Positions 22,273 through 31,637 of a DNA stretch of 46,280 bases are shown here, one piece after another (positions within the stretch are counted from its first letter, which is position 1; every line of letters starts with the position of its first letter). Made by a program: the position numbers and the translations under genes. Origin of the DNA: Gemmatimonadota bacterium (lineage in GTDB: Bacteria > Latescibacterota > UBA2968 > UBA8231); assembly GCA_028875335.1 (NCBI GenBank), contig JAPPEF010000016.1, forward strand, positions 1 to 46,280, read 5' to 3'. A model generated the notes under the pieces. It was not told the DNA's origin. It did not search any database and saw only the letters and a program-made list of their open reading frames with translations.

Positions 22273-24370
22273 CCGTTCCTTCCCGAATGAGGCTTTTCCA
22301 AATGGCGCGAATTTCGGTTGGCGAGAATGTACTTTCCAACAACCAGCCCAGCGTTTCGTTGCATTGCCGGCAAAACGTTTCGCTGTCGTTTGTGTCAATA
22401 GTGTCTAAAGGCGTCCACGGAGCAGATGGGCCGTTGCCTTCGAGAGCGAAAACTAAAACGCTGTCGTGCCGGATTGAGTTCAAGTTGCGAATGTGTACTG
22501 AGATGGGATGTTCGGAGTACACTACGTAAGCGTTCATCAGCCTAAATCCAGCGCTTTTGAGAGCCAAAGTGAGTTCAGCCCACGCGCTGGGATCCCAGTG
22601 GTGAAAGGTAAATACCATCCGCCCGGTCTGTTTCTTTAGGACGCGCCCGCACTCTGCGAAAATTCCCGCAAGTACCCTCATAAAATTGCTGACACCAGCG
22701 GTCGCTTTTGTCGCAACAGCACTATCGGATTCGTCGTAACTCCACTCGGCCTCATCGGGAAGCAGGCGCGTCAGCCACACCCGAAAAAAAGCCGCCAGAT
22801 TGCTGTATTGCACACTGTCGTAATAGGGAGGATCGGTCACTATCATATCCACAGAATGGTCGTCGAGAGGCAACCTCTGCGAATCGCCCTGAATGAGCCA
22901 AAACCGACTCCGATCACGCACGAGATCGGCCTGATTGAAAACTTCAACGCCATCATCTGCCTCTCCCGGTATCTTGACTAACTCCCTTTTGCCGTCTTCC
23001 CCAATTTTCCGTTCAACAGGCAATACCGACCACTTGCGTCCCCGCTCAATCCGATCGCGAAAGAGCAATTGTAGGTTGCCGGACGACTTGCGAAGATTGA
23101 CCGGGTTGTTCTCCAGTGCTGTGTATTGAAACGAATAGGCGTGCAAAGCAAAAACGTGCCTAATCGCACCCGGACGGCGTTTGTTCCAACCCTTGTATCC
23201 GCAGAGCATTGAATTGAACTCTAAAGACGTGGACACAAGCATCCCGAGTGTGAGTCTATCTATGCCCTTGTAGTTGCGAAGTTGCCGAATCGCTTGGTGC
23301 AAGTACAGTAGCTGACGGGATGAAAAAACGTCGAGGTACGAGCAGACGTTGTGCCTTAGCAGGTCACCGGACTTGGGGCCATCATGCACCCTAAAATCCT
23401 CCAACGGCCCGAAATCCAGTTCGCTGCGCCGCTCGTCGGCTCGCTTGATTCGCGCCAAATCCTCTTCACTAGGCGAGCGGAAAAAGTTGCCGTGCTCGGG
23501 GCAAGTCGCAACAATCGCAATCGGCGTATAGCGCGCATAAAATGGCAAGTCGAGCAGTTCCTCGTACTTCTGACCACAGTTAGGACACTCTTTCTCAGCT
23601 TTGGTAATCAGATTCGCGGTTTCACCGACCGTTCCGATCGACGGAGACAACGTTTCGACGGCAGCCTTCTGTCCGTTTTGATTGCGAAAGATCTCCCCGC
23701 TCTCAGGGCAAATGCCGATTATTGCATCGTCCTCATGTCGCAAATCGTACTGGTCAATCTGCACGACATTCCGACAAGCGCATTTTTTACGCAGCCCGTG
23801 TAGCAAATATTGGATATCCACAGTCTGCTCACAGGTTGGACATTCGGTCTGAAAATAAGGCCCCAAGCTATCGTGCAAATCAGCAAAGAACCGATCAAAA
23901 ACTACTCGCAAACCCGCCAACTCGACTTGAGTGAGTGACGCTCGGGCCTGCACAATCGGGATGGGGTCTATATCCGCACCGATGACGTTCGCGCCGAGGC
24001 GAATCGCTTCGTGCAGGGTTGTGCCGCCTCCCATCATCGGGTCGAGCACAGTCATGCCTTCTAGCCCGCCTGGTGCGTAGTAATCGCGACACTCATGGTT
24101 AGCCGCAAATTGTTTGAGTATGGTGCGAAATGTGGACCCGCACCGTCGCGCCCACCACTTATGCAGATACGTGTTTGGACGAAAGAGATGTTTGTTGAAC
24201 ACCTCCTGCCGGGAAAGGTCGTTGACAAATTCCTCGGGAAAGGCGCGATCTATACTGAGACTGTGTTCCGTTTGCCTCGGACGAATTAGTTCGTCCAGTG
24301 TCAATTGACGTACGTCGCTCACAACATCGGACGATGGCTTGATTTTTTTAGACGATGAGTATTCGGTCAT
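22265..24370 (-). CDS. Site-specific DNA methyltransferase (DUF1156-like, amino-MTase)
   Basis: A 701-aa protein; the start MTEYSSSKK is chosen for its AAGGGA, with ten upstream residues possible. The N-terminal LHKWWARR and VLDPMMGGGTTLHEA (the SAM-binding FxGxG-type motif) are followed by zinc-binding pairs CPTC, CAC and CPNCG in the middle. The catalytic VTDPPYYDSVQYS comes near the C-terminus, so the order is SAM motif then catalytic motif, as in beta/gamma-type N4-cytosine or N6-adenine methyltransferases. The embedded zinc ribbons may form the target recognition region. It protects host DNA from the adjoining NotI-like enzyme. Confidence 0.88.
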   Translation of the reverse strand: MTEYSSSKKIKPSSDVVSDVRQLTLDELIRPRQTEHSLSIDRAFPEEFVNDLSRQEVFNKHLFRPNTYLHKWWARRCGSTFRTILKQFAANHECRDYYAPGGLEGMTVLDPMMGGGTTLHEAIRLGANVIGADIDPIPIVQARASLTQVELAGLRVVFDRFFADLHDSLGPYFQTECPTCEQTVDIQYLLHGLRKKCACRNVVQIDQYDLRHEDDAIIGICPESGEIFRNQNGQKAAVETLSPSIGTVGETANLITKAEKECPNCGQKYEELLDLPFYARYTPIAIVATCPEHGNFFRSPSEEDLARIKRADERRSELDFGPLEDFRVHDGPKSGDLLRHNVCSYLDVFSSRQLLYLHQAIRQLRNYKGIDRLTLGMLVSTSLEFNSMLCGYKGWNKRRPGAIRHVFALHAYSFQYTALENNPVNLRKSSGNLQLLFRDRIERGRKWSVLPVERKIGEDGKRELVKIPGEADDGVEVFNQADLVRDRSRFWLIQGDSQRLPLDDHSVDMIVTDPPYYDSVQYSNLAAFFRVWLTRLLPDEAEWSYDESDSAVATKATAGVSNFMRVLAGIFAECGRVLKKQTGRMVFTFHHWDPSAWAELTLALKSAGFRLMNAYVVYSEHPISVHIRNLNSIRHDSVLVFALEGNGPSAPWTPLDTIDTNDSETFCRQCNETLGWLLESTFSPTEIRAIWKSLIREGTDG

Positions 24371-24445
24371 TTTGCGTCCCTTCGCGGACACACGTGCCAT
24401 ATTTTGTTGCGTGCAGTCATAGCTTCCCGGTATCCGCTCAGCCCC

Positions 24446-27172
24446 TCAGTGCGCCTCCAGCCAATTCTCACCAGTGCCCATCTCGATTTCTATCGGCACC
24501 TCCATCGGCAGGGCCTCGCGCATCTCGCGCGCGACTAACGGCGGTAGGGTCTCCATCTCGTCCCGGTGCAGGTCGAAGACCAACTCGTCGTGGACCTGCA
24601 ACAGCATAGCCGAGCGGAGCCCTTCCTCGAGCAGCAGCCGGTGGATGCGGCTCATCGCCAGCTTGATCATATCCGCGGCCGTACCCTGAATCCGAGTATT
24701 GATCGCGTTGCGCTCGGCTCCCTTGCGGGTGGTGGCATTGCGCGAGTTGATGTCGCGTAAATAGCGCCGCCGCCCGGTCACCGTCTCGACGTACCCCTTG
24801 TCGCGGGCAAACTCCACGGTCTCGTCGAGATAGCGCCGCACCCCTGGATACTGAGCAAAGTACTGATCGATTAGCTCGGCAGCCTGCCCGCGTGGAATGT
24901 CGAGCCGCTCGGCCAGACCAAAGGGCGATATCCCGTAGATGATACCAAAGTTGACCGTCTTGGCCTGGCGGCGCATCTCGGGGGTCGCTTGGGCTTCTGC
25001 GACTTGGTAGATCTTTGCGGCCGTGGCCATGTGGATGTCGCCGCCGCTGTTGAAGGTGTCTAGCATCCCCTCGTCGCGGCTGAGCGCAGCGGCGATCCGC
25101 AACTCGATCTGCGAATAATCGGCCGAGAAGAGCAGATAGTCGCTGCTGCGCGGCACAAAGGCGCGGCGGATTTCCCGCCCCTGCTCGCTGCGGATGGGGA
25201 TGTTCTGGAGGTTCGGGCGGTCGGACTTCATGCGCCCGGTGGCAGTCATTAGCTGATCGTAGTTGGTGTGGATGCGCCCGGTGGCCTTATAGACCGCGCC
25301 GGGAAGCTGATCGACATACGTTGACTTGAGCTTGGTGTGCAATCGGTATTCGAGCACCTGCCGCGCGATCTCGTGGCGATTGGCCAGCCGGCGCAAAATC
25401 TGTTCGCTGGTTTGGTACTGGCCGGTTTTTTGCGTCCGCCGCGCATTGGGGTCCAGCTCCATCTTCTCAAAGAGAATGGTGCCTAGCTGATTGCCCGAAT
25501 TGAGGTTGAAGCGCTCCCCGGCCAGCTCAAAGACGCGCTCGGCAGCCTGTTCAATGGCCTCCTCAAACTGCCGCGAGAGCGCGGCCAAGGCCGAGCTTTC
25601 CATGCGGATGCCCTCGTATTCCATATCCACCAGCACCGGCAGGAGCGGAACTTCGATCTCGTAAAAAACGCGCTGCTGATCCATGTCGTCGATTTTCGGC
25701 CGCAGCGCCGCGGCGAGTTGGAAGGTAATGTCCGCGTCCTCACAGGCGTACTCGGCCACTTGCTCCACCGGCACCTCCAAGAGCGTTAGCTGCTCACCGC
25801 CGCGCTCGCCGATCAATTCGGATATGGGCTTGGGTGAGTAGGAGAGCAGGCTCTTGGCCAGCTCGTCCATGCTGCGTCTTAGCTCTGGCTCGGCCAAGGT
25901 CGCCGCCAGCATGGTGTCGAAGAAAGGTCCCTCCACCCGCATGTCGTGCCAGCGGAGGACGCTGAGATCGTACTTGAGATTGTGGCCGATCTTTTCGCTC
26001 GCTCCACTTTCAAAAACCGGGCGGAACTCCTCCAAAACGGCCAGCACCTCGGCCCGCTCCCCAGGCAGCGGCACGTAGTGGCCCGTGCCCGGTGCCCACG
26101 AAAAGGCCAAGCCAATCAAGTCGCATTGCCGGACGTCGAGGCCATTGGTCTCGCAGTCAAAGCAAAACGCAGGTTGCTCCAATAGCGCCGCAATCAACGC
26201 CCGTCGCTTGTCGGGCGTATCAACGAGTTGATAGTCGTGCTCCACATCCGCCACCCCTTTGAGCGGGCCGTGGGTCTGCTCCTTTTCAATGCTAAACTCG
26301 TCGCCGAGCAGCCGCCGGCCCAGCGTATTGAATTCGAGCTCGGTGAAGAGAGTCTCTAACTTCTCGCGATCCCATCCCTTTTTCGCCAAATCCGCCAGCC
26401 CCGCGTCCAGTGGCACGTCGCACTCGATGGTAACTAGCTCCTTGGAGAGCAGGGCCTGTTCCCGGTGTTCCTCTACGTTCTGTTTCTGCTTGCCCTTGAG
26501 CTGGTCGGTATGCGCCAGCAATTCTTCGACGCTGCCGTACTCAGCGATGAGCTTTTGCGCCGTCTTGGGGCCGATCCCCGGTACGCCGGGCACATTGTCC
26601 GAAGAATCGCCCATCAGCCCCAGCACGTCGATCACTTGGTCGATCCGCTCGACCTGCCATTGAGCAAGAATCTCCGGCACCCCCAACACCTCGGCCTCAT
26701 CGCCGCCGCGCCCCGGCTTGTACATAAAGCTCCGCTCGGAAACGAGTTGGGCGTAGTCCTTGTCGGGCGTGACCATGTACGTCGCAAACCCTTCGGCCTC
26801 GGCCTTCTTGACCAACGTGCCGATCACGTCGTCGGCCTCCCACCCCGGCTCGCGCAAGACCGGGATATTAAACGCCTCGCAGAGCCGGAATACGTACGGC
26901 AGTGCTTGGCTCAGATCCTCGGGCATCGCCTCGCGCTGGGCTTTGTACTCTTCGTACTTGTGGTGCCGATGCGTAGGCTCAGGCGTATCGAAGACAACGG
27001 CAATGTGCGTCGGCTCGCCCTTTTCGATGATGGAGAGCAAGGTGTTGGCAAAGGCAAAAACAGCCGACGTGTTCATGCCCTTTGAGGTCAGGCGCGGGTT
27101 GCGAATCATCGCGAAGTGGCCCCGATAGACGAGGGCCATACCATCGAGCAGGAAGAGAACTTTTTCGCTCAT
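24446..27172 (-). CDS. polA: DNA polymerase I
   Basis: The protein is 908 aa from MSEKVLFLLDGMALVYRG; a longer reading adds 24 unlikely residues. Three domains are present. The 5' nuclease has LLDGMALVYRG, VVFDTPEPTHRH and GLMGDSSDNVPGVPGIGPKTA. The 3'-5' exonuclease has FCFDCETNGLDV and further DEDD motifs, so proofreading appears intact. The polymerase has LQNIPIRSEQGREIRRAF, DYSQIELRIAA, RRQAKTVNFGIIYGIS and QVHDELVFD. It performs gap filling and primer removal. This is the most clearly housekeeping gene in the window and, with metG, marks chromosomal origin. Confidence 0.97.
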   Translation of the reverse strand: MSEKVLFLLDGMALVYRGHFAMIRNPRLTSKGMNTSAVFAFANTLLSIIEKGEPTHIAVVFDTPEPTHRHHKYEEYKAQREAMPEDLSQALPYVFRLCEAFNIPVLREPGWEADDVIGTLVKKAEAEGFATYMVTPDKDYAQLVSERSFMYKPGRGGDEAEVLGVPEILAQWQVERIDQVIDVLGLMGDSSDNVPGVPGIGPKTAQKLIAEYGSVEELLAHTDQLKGKQKQNVEEHREQALLSKELVTIECDVPLDAGLADLAKKGWDREKLETLFTELEFNTLGRRLLGDEFSIEKEQTHGPLKGVADVEHDYQLVDTPDKRRALIAALLEQPAFCFDCETNGLDVRQCDLIGLAFSWAPGTGHYVPLPGERAEVLAVLEEFRPVFESGASEKIGHNLKYDLSVLRWHDMRVEGPFFDTMLAATLAEPELRRSMDELAKSLLSYSPKPISELIGERGGEQLTLLEVPVEQVAEYACEDADITFQLAAALRPKIDDMDQQRVFYEIEVPLLPVLVDMEYEGIRMESSALAALSRQFEEAIEQAAERVFELAGERFNLNSGNQLGTILFEKMELDPNARRTQKTGQYQTSEQILRRLANRHEIARQVLEYRLHTKLKSTYVDQLPGAVYKATGRIHTNYDQLMTATGRMKSDRPNLQNIPIRSEQGREIRRAFVPRSSDYLLFSADYSQIELRIAAALSRDEGMLDTFNSGGDIHMATAAKIYQVAEAQATPEMRRQAKTVNFGIIYGISPFGLAERLDIPRGQAAELIDQYFAQYPGVRRYLDETVEFARDKGYVETVTGRRRYLRDINSRNATTRKGAERNAINTRIQGTAADMIKLAMSRIHRLLLEEGLRSAMLLQVHDELVFDLHRDEMETLPPLVAREMREALPMEVPIEIEMGTGENWLEAH

Positions 27173-27191
27173 GCAGAATTCTTTCGTCGCG

Positions 27192-28031
27192 TCAAACGGC
27201 TTGGTTGGCTGCTTCGTAGTACTTGTTGATGCCGGGCACATCACTCATCCCGTGCCACACGCCCCGGAAGAGCGTGCGGCGCTTCTCTGGGAACGAAGCG
27301 ATCACTTCGGCCGACGGACACCCTTTGCCCCACTTGGAATTGACGGTGTCGTAGCAAGTGAACAAGCTCAGCCGGTCGCGCTGCTCATTGGTCCAGCGCG
27401 TGCCCGAATGACACAGGGCCTCGGTGAAAATCACCGCCGAACCGGCCGGACAGATATAGCTCTCCCACAGCGCACTATCGCGCTCGCTCAGCTCGTCGGG
27501 CCGGGAGAAGGCGGCCTTGTGGCTGCCCGGCAGAAAAAGCGTGCCCCCATCACCCGCGCCGACTTCGTTGAGCTCCCACACCACCCGCGTCAGGCCGGAA
27601 TGCACCTTGCCCGACTGCATCTGGTAGATGTGCGAGTTGCCGCGAAAGTTGAAGTACCCGCCGCCGCCGTGCGGGCCGAAGTTGTCATGCCCGGCTTGGC
27701 GATGGCTGGTATAGGTGTGGTCGTAGCGAAACCCATAGCATTCTTCGCTGGCCAGTGCCTGATGCGAGAGCACTTCGTTGAGCACGCCCACTACCGCCGG
27801 GTGGTCAAGCAAAATCTGCGACGGGCCGCCGTGATTGTCGCGCTCGTCCGGCGGCAGGGACTCGCGCTCGTAGAGAAATTTCATCTGATGGGCGCGGATC
27901 AGCACCAGCTCTTCTTCGCTCAACAGCGCGGGCAAGAGGACAAACCCCTTGAGGTCGAAGAGGTACTTCTGTGCCTCGGTCATCGGGATGACGTCCCGCC
28001 CGTCGGCATTGGTCGTCGGCAGCAGGTCCAT
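27192..28031 (-). CDS. PhyH-superfamily dioxygenase, HGG subclass
   Basis: A 279-aa protein of the phytanoyl-CoA dioxygenase superfamily. The core block VVWELNEVGAGDGGTLFLPGSHKAAF and the distal metal histidine in LCHSGTRW, with its following arginine for 2-oxoglutarate, are clear. In place of the usual HxD the proximal motif is FGPHGGGGYF. This is typical of a subclass common in uncultivated bacteria but lacks the carboxylate ligand, so activity could differ (see findings). The cytoplasmic enzyme probably oxidises a small organic substrate with Fe(II). It is followed on the minus strand by polA and preceded by a dehydrogenase gene, with a 7-bp gap. Confidence 0.85.
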   Translation of the reverse strand: MDLLPTTNADGRDVIPMTEAQKYLFDLKGFVLLPALLSEEELVLIRAHQMKFLYERESLPPDERDNHGGPSQILLDHPAVVGVLNEVLSHQALASEECYGFRYDHTYTSHRQAGHDNFGPHGGGGYFNFRGNSHIYQMQSGKVHSGLTRVVWELNEVGAGDGGTLFLPGSHKAAFSRPDELSERDSALWESYICPAGSAVIFTEALCHSGTRWTNEQRDRLSLFTCYDTVNSKWGKGCPSAEVIASFPEKRRTLFRGVWHGMSDVPGINKYYEAANQAV

Positions 28032-28038
28032 ACGCGCT

Positions 28039-29052
28039 TCAGTCCTTCCAGTTGAACACCACGTTGAGCATGTTTTTCTCGCGGTGATACGCCATTTCGT
28101 AGGCTTGCACCATGTCCGAGTAGTGCAGCCGGTGGGTGACCAAGCGACTCGGTTGGAGCTTGCCCTCCTGCATCAGCGAGAGCACGTGGACGCAGCGGCC
28201 GTCGTTGTCAAAGTGGTCTCCTTCCGGCGGCGGAAACAGCGACCCGGCCCGGTCGTTGACCGCACAGATTGAAACGCCCTTGAAGTAAAACCAGCGCATG
28301 TCCAACGGGTTAAAATCCAGCGCCTCTTCGCCCCGCCCGGGCAAGCTGACGACGGACACCCGTCCGTTGGTCCGAACTACTTCCATCGCCGTGCGATACG
28401 CCGACCAAGGGTTGGCCGTCAGGATCACCAAGTCGATCCCCTGCCCGTGAGTAAATTCGTCCAGTTTAGCCTCCAACTCGGGGTCGTCCGACAACAGGGC
28501 CTCGTGCGCGCCCATCTGGCGCGCCATGTCCAAGCGCACCGAACTGTTGCCCAGCCCCACGACCCGCGCGCCAAAAAGCGGGCCAAGCGCCACCGCCCCC
28601 AGTCCCAAGACACCCAACCCCACCACGGCCACGGTCTCGCCGGGCGCGAAAAACGCCTTGGTGTAGCAATGCATGCTCAAGGCGTACAAATGGGCGAACA
28701 CCGCGTCTTCGGCCGCGACCCCGTCCGGCACGTGGACGATGCTCTCGCTGTCCCGCGCCACGTACGCCGACTGATGGGGATGCCGCGACACCACCCGATC
28801 CCCCACCGCGAACTTGGTGACCTTGCTGCCGACCCCGCGCACCACGCCCAGGTTGCTGTCGCCCACCCAGCGCGGAAAGTCCGGTGCCCCGGGCACCTGT
28901 TCGGCCCCTTCGTAGTTGCCGCGGTCAGTGCCGATCTTAAATCCCGTGATCTCCGTCTCCACCCAAATCTGGTCGTCCTCCAAGTTCTCCGTATCCAGCG
29001 TCAAATCTTCAATCCGCAAATCTCGCGGACCGTGCAGCATGGCAATTTTCAT
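28039..29052 (-). CDS. MDR-family alcohol dehydrogenase-like oxidoreductase
   Basis: The protein is 337 aa from MKIAMLHGPRDLRIED, with GGAGGAAA just upstream; a longer reading crosses the hairpin repeat. The Rossmann motif is VAVVGLGVLGLGAVAL. The medium-chain GroES-like fold is evident, but the position of the catalytic zinc ligand reads ETEITGFKIGTD: the cysteine of the usual GICGTD is missing, and no cysteine-rich structural-zinc loop is seen. It is likely a zinc-independent or altered MDR reductase. The substrate is unknown. Confidence 0.83.
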   Translation of the reverse strand: MKIAMLHGPRDLRIEDLTLDTENLEDDQIWVETEITGFKIGTDRGNYEGAEQVPGAPDFPRWVGDSNLGVVRGVGSKVTKFAVGDRVVSRHPHQSAYVARDSESIVHVPDGVAAEDAVFAHLYALSMHCYTKAFFAPGETVAVVGLGVLGLGAVALGPLFGARVVGLGNSSVRLDMARQMGAHEALLSDDPELEAKLDEFTHGQGIDLVILTANPWSAYRTAMEVVRTNGRVSVVSLPGRGEEALDFNPLDMRWFYFKGVSICAVNDRAGSLFPPPEGDHFDNDGRCVHVLSLMQEGKLQPSRLVTHRLHYSDMVQAYEMAYHREKNMLNVVFNWKD

Positions 29053-29090
29053 GCGATTTCCTCCATTAGATAATCCGCAGATAGATAGAT

Positions 29091-29170
29091 AATCCGCAGA
29101 TGTACGCAGATATGACGCAGATATAGTAAGACGATTCGTATCTGCGCTCATCTGCGTACATCTGCGGATT
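29091..29170. repeat. Long hairpin repeat between dehydrogenase and IolD-like gene
   Basis: A 21-bp perfect inverted repeat (29091-29111 with 29150-29170), beginning AATCCGCAGATG. It extends with a one-base gap to about 33 bp of stem around a loop of about 14 nt. The left arm is preceded by another AATCCGCAGAT copy at 29072-29082. The right arm ends on the last base of the IolD-like stop codon. TCTGCG units recur within it. It looks like a mobile palindromic element. Confidence 0.85.
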
Positions 29171-31044
29171 CAAAGTCCAATTTCGTGGCGCAGCGCCTCG
29201 GTATCGGCGCACCAGTTGCCGACGTTCCAGCGGCCAAAGGCCCCCAAGGCTCCGCGCTCGTCTGGTCCGAAATAAACGGGGACGTGTATCAGCGACAAGC
29301 CGCCGTGCCCCCGCGCCTGGTCCAACGCTCTCTCCAACGACTCGGGCGAATACCCACCACTCAACGCGACCACACCCTCCACTGCACCCGCCCAAGCCAC
29401 GTAGTCAACGGCCACGCGGTCCCAAGTGCCACAGTCAGCCCCGTACTGGGCCAATTGCAAACCCGAGATCGCGCCCATTCGCCGATTGTCTAACAGCAGG
29501 ATGCACCCGGTCGCTCCGTGCTCTACCCCGTCGATGAGCACCTGTGGATTCATGGTGAAAGACCCATCGCCGCTAATGGCCAACCCGTAGAACGGCTCGT
29601 CAGCTACCGCAGTGGCCAACAGCGCCGAGACTGCAAACCCCATATAGCTAGCCCCAGTCTCGGTAAAGGTGCGGCCCAAGTGATCGTCCTCTACGACTTG
29701 AAAGCCGTTGGCCTGCACGTCTCCAGCGTCGAAAAAGCACACCGCATCGCGGGCGCGCGCCCAATCCGTGGCCACCTTGATGGCCGTCGGCTGCGTCATA
29801 ACCTCCGCGTCCCACATCTCGTCGTACAGCACTGACTTGCGATAGCGCACGGCCTTAAACGCCGCCCACTCCCGCTTCTTGTCGCTACAGGCTTGCAACC
29901 AAGCCGAAGGGGAACCATTTTGCACGCGGCTCGCGCTGAGCGCACGGTTCAATTTTCGCAGCGTCCCCGCGGCATCGCCGACGAAGGCCATAGTCTTGCC
30001 GTAATGGGTAGCAGTTTCTGGATCCGCGTTGACATTGACGACTCCCTGCACGCGCGGATAGCCCGTGCGCGACGAATCGGACTGGCAGACAAAGCGCGAA
30101 CCCACGGCGATCAAGAAATCGGCTTCTTCCATCGCATAGTTGCCGCAAATCGACCCCTTACTGCCGCCGACAGTCATGTTGCGCGGATGGTCGTACGGCA
30201 AGACGCCGGAGACTAAGGGACTGGTCACGGCCACTGCGTCGGCTAGCTCTAACAATTCAGCCAACTCCGGCCCGGCTCCACGCGCACCGCCGCCGACCTT
30301 GACGACCACGCGCTCGGCCGCGGCAATGGCGGCTGCCGCCTCTGCGTAGCGGCCCTCATCCGCAGCCGCACCCAACGATGGCGGTGCGCCCACGGGCAAC
30401 TCGTCCAAATTGAATTGCGCCAACTCCGCCGGTTGCACGTTGAGCGGCAAGAGCAAGAAAAACGGTTCGGCCTGATGCGGATGATCCACCGCGTTGAGTC
30501 CGCGCCGGAGCGCAGTGGCAAGCGCCAGCGGCGTGTGCAGCGAGTACGCCCGGCTCATGGTGCCAAACAGCCGCAGGAAGGCGTTTTGTTCGGTCCCGGG
30601 GATCTGCTGCATGTTCGGCCCCTCGTCTTGAGTCGTCTCGTCCCCGAGCAGATACCAGATGCCCAACCCGTCCGAGCGCGGGACAATAGAGGCCGCCAGC
30701 GCTTGCAGGGCACCCGGACCGATCGAGGTAACGACTGCGGCCTTTTCGCCGCGCACCCAGCGCAGAGCTGCGGCCGCGTGCGACGCCTCGATCTCGCTGC
30801 GCACCCCACAGACGCGCACCAGCCCTGCGTCCTGATAAACCCGCAACACCTCGCCGATCTCAGTCGATCCGTGGCCAAAGACGCAAAAGAAAGTCCTGAC
30901 GCCTTGCAACCAAAGCCCCAAGACTAGCGCCTCGGATACCGTGGTATCGATGCGACGGCCCAGCACCCCAAGATCCCCGGCTGCGGCGATTTGCTGCGCC
31001 CGCTCCTGCCGCGTCTGTGCCAATTGCGCTACGGTTGCTTCCAT
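29170..31044 (-). CDS. Thiamine diphosphate-dependent enzyme, IolD-like
   Basis: The protein is 624 aa from MEATVAQLAQ, chosen because the longer reading overlaps the upstream SGNH gene. Three ThDP-family domains are present. The Pyr domain has CVFGHGSTEIGEVL, the catalytic-type glutamate in VRSEIEASHAAAALRW and VVTSIGPGALQAL. The central domain has VVVKVGGGARGAG and SGVLPYDHP. The PP domain has SGDGSFTMNPQVLIDGVEHG and LLLDNRRMG. FGHG and SIGPGA resemble IolD, which hydrolyses the ring of trihydroxycyclohexanedione in inositol breakdown; an acetolactate-synthase-like activity is the alternative. No other iol gene is certain here, although isomerase and Gfo/Idh genes are nearby. Confidence 0.84.
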   Translation of the reverse strand: MEATVAQLAQTRQERAQQIAAAGDLGVLGRRIDTTVSEALVLGLWLQGVRTFFCVFGHGSTEIGEVLRVYQDAGLVRVCGVRSEIEASHAAAALRWVRGEKAAVVTSIGPGALQALAASIVPRSDGLGIWYLLGDETTQDEGPNMQQIPGTEQNAFLRLFGTMSRAYSLHTPLALATALRRGLNAVDHPHQAEPFFLLLPLNVQPAELAQFNLDELPVGAPPSLGAAADEGRYAEAAAAIAAAERVVVKVGGGARGAGPELAELLELADAVAVTSPLVSGVLPYDHPRNMTVGGSKGSICGNYAMEEADFLIAVGSRFVCQSDSSRTGYPRVQGVVNVNADPETATHYGKTMAFVGDAAGTLRKLNRALSASRVQNGSPSAWLQACSDKKREWAAFKAVRYRKSVLYDEMWDAEVMTQPTAIKVATDWARARDAVCFFDAGDVQANGFQVVEDDHLGRTFTETGASYMGFAVSALLATAVADEPFYGLAISGDGSFTMNPQVLIDGVEHGATGCILLLDNRRMGAISGLQLAQYGADCGTWDRVAVDYVAWAGAVEGVVALSGGYSPESLERALDQARGHGGLSLIHVPVYFGPDERGALGAFGRWNVGNWCADTEALRHEIGL

Positions 31045-31046
31045 GG

Positions 31047-31631
31047 TTAGCAGTCTGCCAGATGCCCCCAGACGCATTCAGCCACCACACGTCCCAATAA
31101 CTGCGATCCCTCCGCAGTAAAATGCACCCCGTCTTGGGTCAAAAGCCGCGCCTTCCCTTCGCGTTCAACAACGGCAAAGAGGTCGTCAATCGGCACCCCC
31201 AGATCCACCGCCACGGCGCGGGCCGCCGCATTGTAGGCTTCTACATCGGCCTCCAAGCGGTCGAAACCCTTATTCTGGTGGTGCCAATTTTCGTCCACCG
31301 GCGTAGTAGTAGCCCAGACGACGGCCCCGTTCAACTCGCGTTGCAGCCTTTGCAGTATCTGGCTCACGTTGCGCTCGTATTCGTCCAAGGGAATTGCAGA
31401 CGCTGCGCCAAAGGCCCTCTTCAAATCGTGCAGCCCATAATTGACGTGGACCAGATCCGGCTGGCGAGAGAAAATCCACTGGTCCAGATGGGCGAGCACA
31501 TTGCGGCTGTCGCCGCCGTTTTCTCCGGGCACCCAGACCTCGGCTCGGTCCGCCAACTGGCTGACGACATGATCCTGATAACCCATGCGAATCGAGTCGC
31601 CGATTAGGACGACGAGGGGCAAATTAGCCAT
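31047..31631 (-). CDS. SGNH/GDSL-type hydrolase
   Basis: A 194-aa protein with all four blocks: Ser13 in VLIGDSIRMGY, Gly in GENGGDSRN, Asn in HVNYGLHDLKR, and Asp167/His170 in DGVHF. It is a small cytoplasmic esterase or acetylhydrolase (no signal peptide). It ends 2 bp before the start of the IolD-like gene and is 6 bp downstream of the EVE-domain gene, so translation is tightly coupled in a long minus-strand operon. Possible role: deacylation of the cluster's sugar or cyclitol substrate. Confidence 0.9.
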   Translation of the reverse strand: MANLPLVVLIGDSIRMGYQDHVVSQLADRAEVWVPGENGGDSRNVLAHLDQWIFSRQPDLVHVNYGLHDLKRAFGAASAIPLDEYERNVSQILQRLQRELNGAVVWATTTPVDENWHHQNKGFDRLEADVEAYNAAARAVAVDLGVPIDDLFAVVEREGKARLLTQDGVHFTAEGSQLLGRVVAECVWGHLADC

Positions 31632-31637
31632 AAAGCA

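Noticed and set aside
27171..28055. 294-codon plus-strand open frame
   Set aside because: Antisense shadow of the PhyH-type gene, with no recognisable motif or ribosome site.
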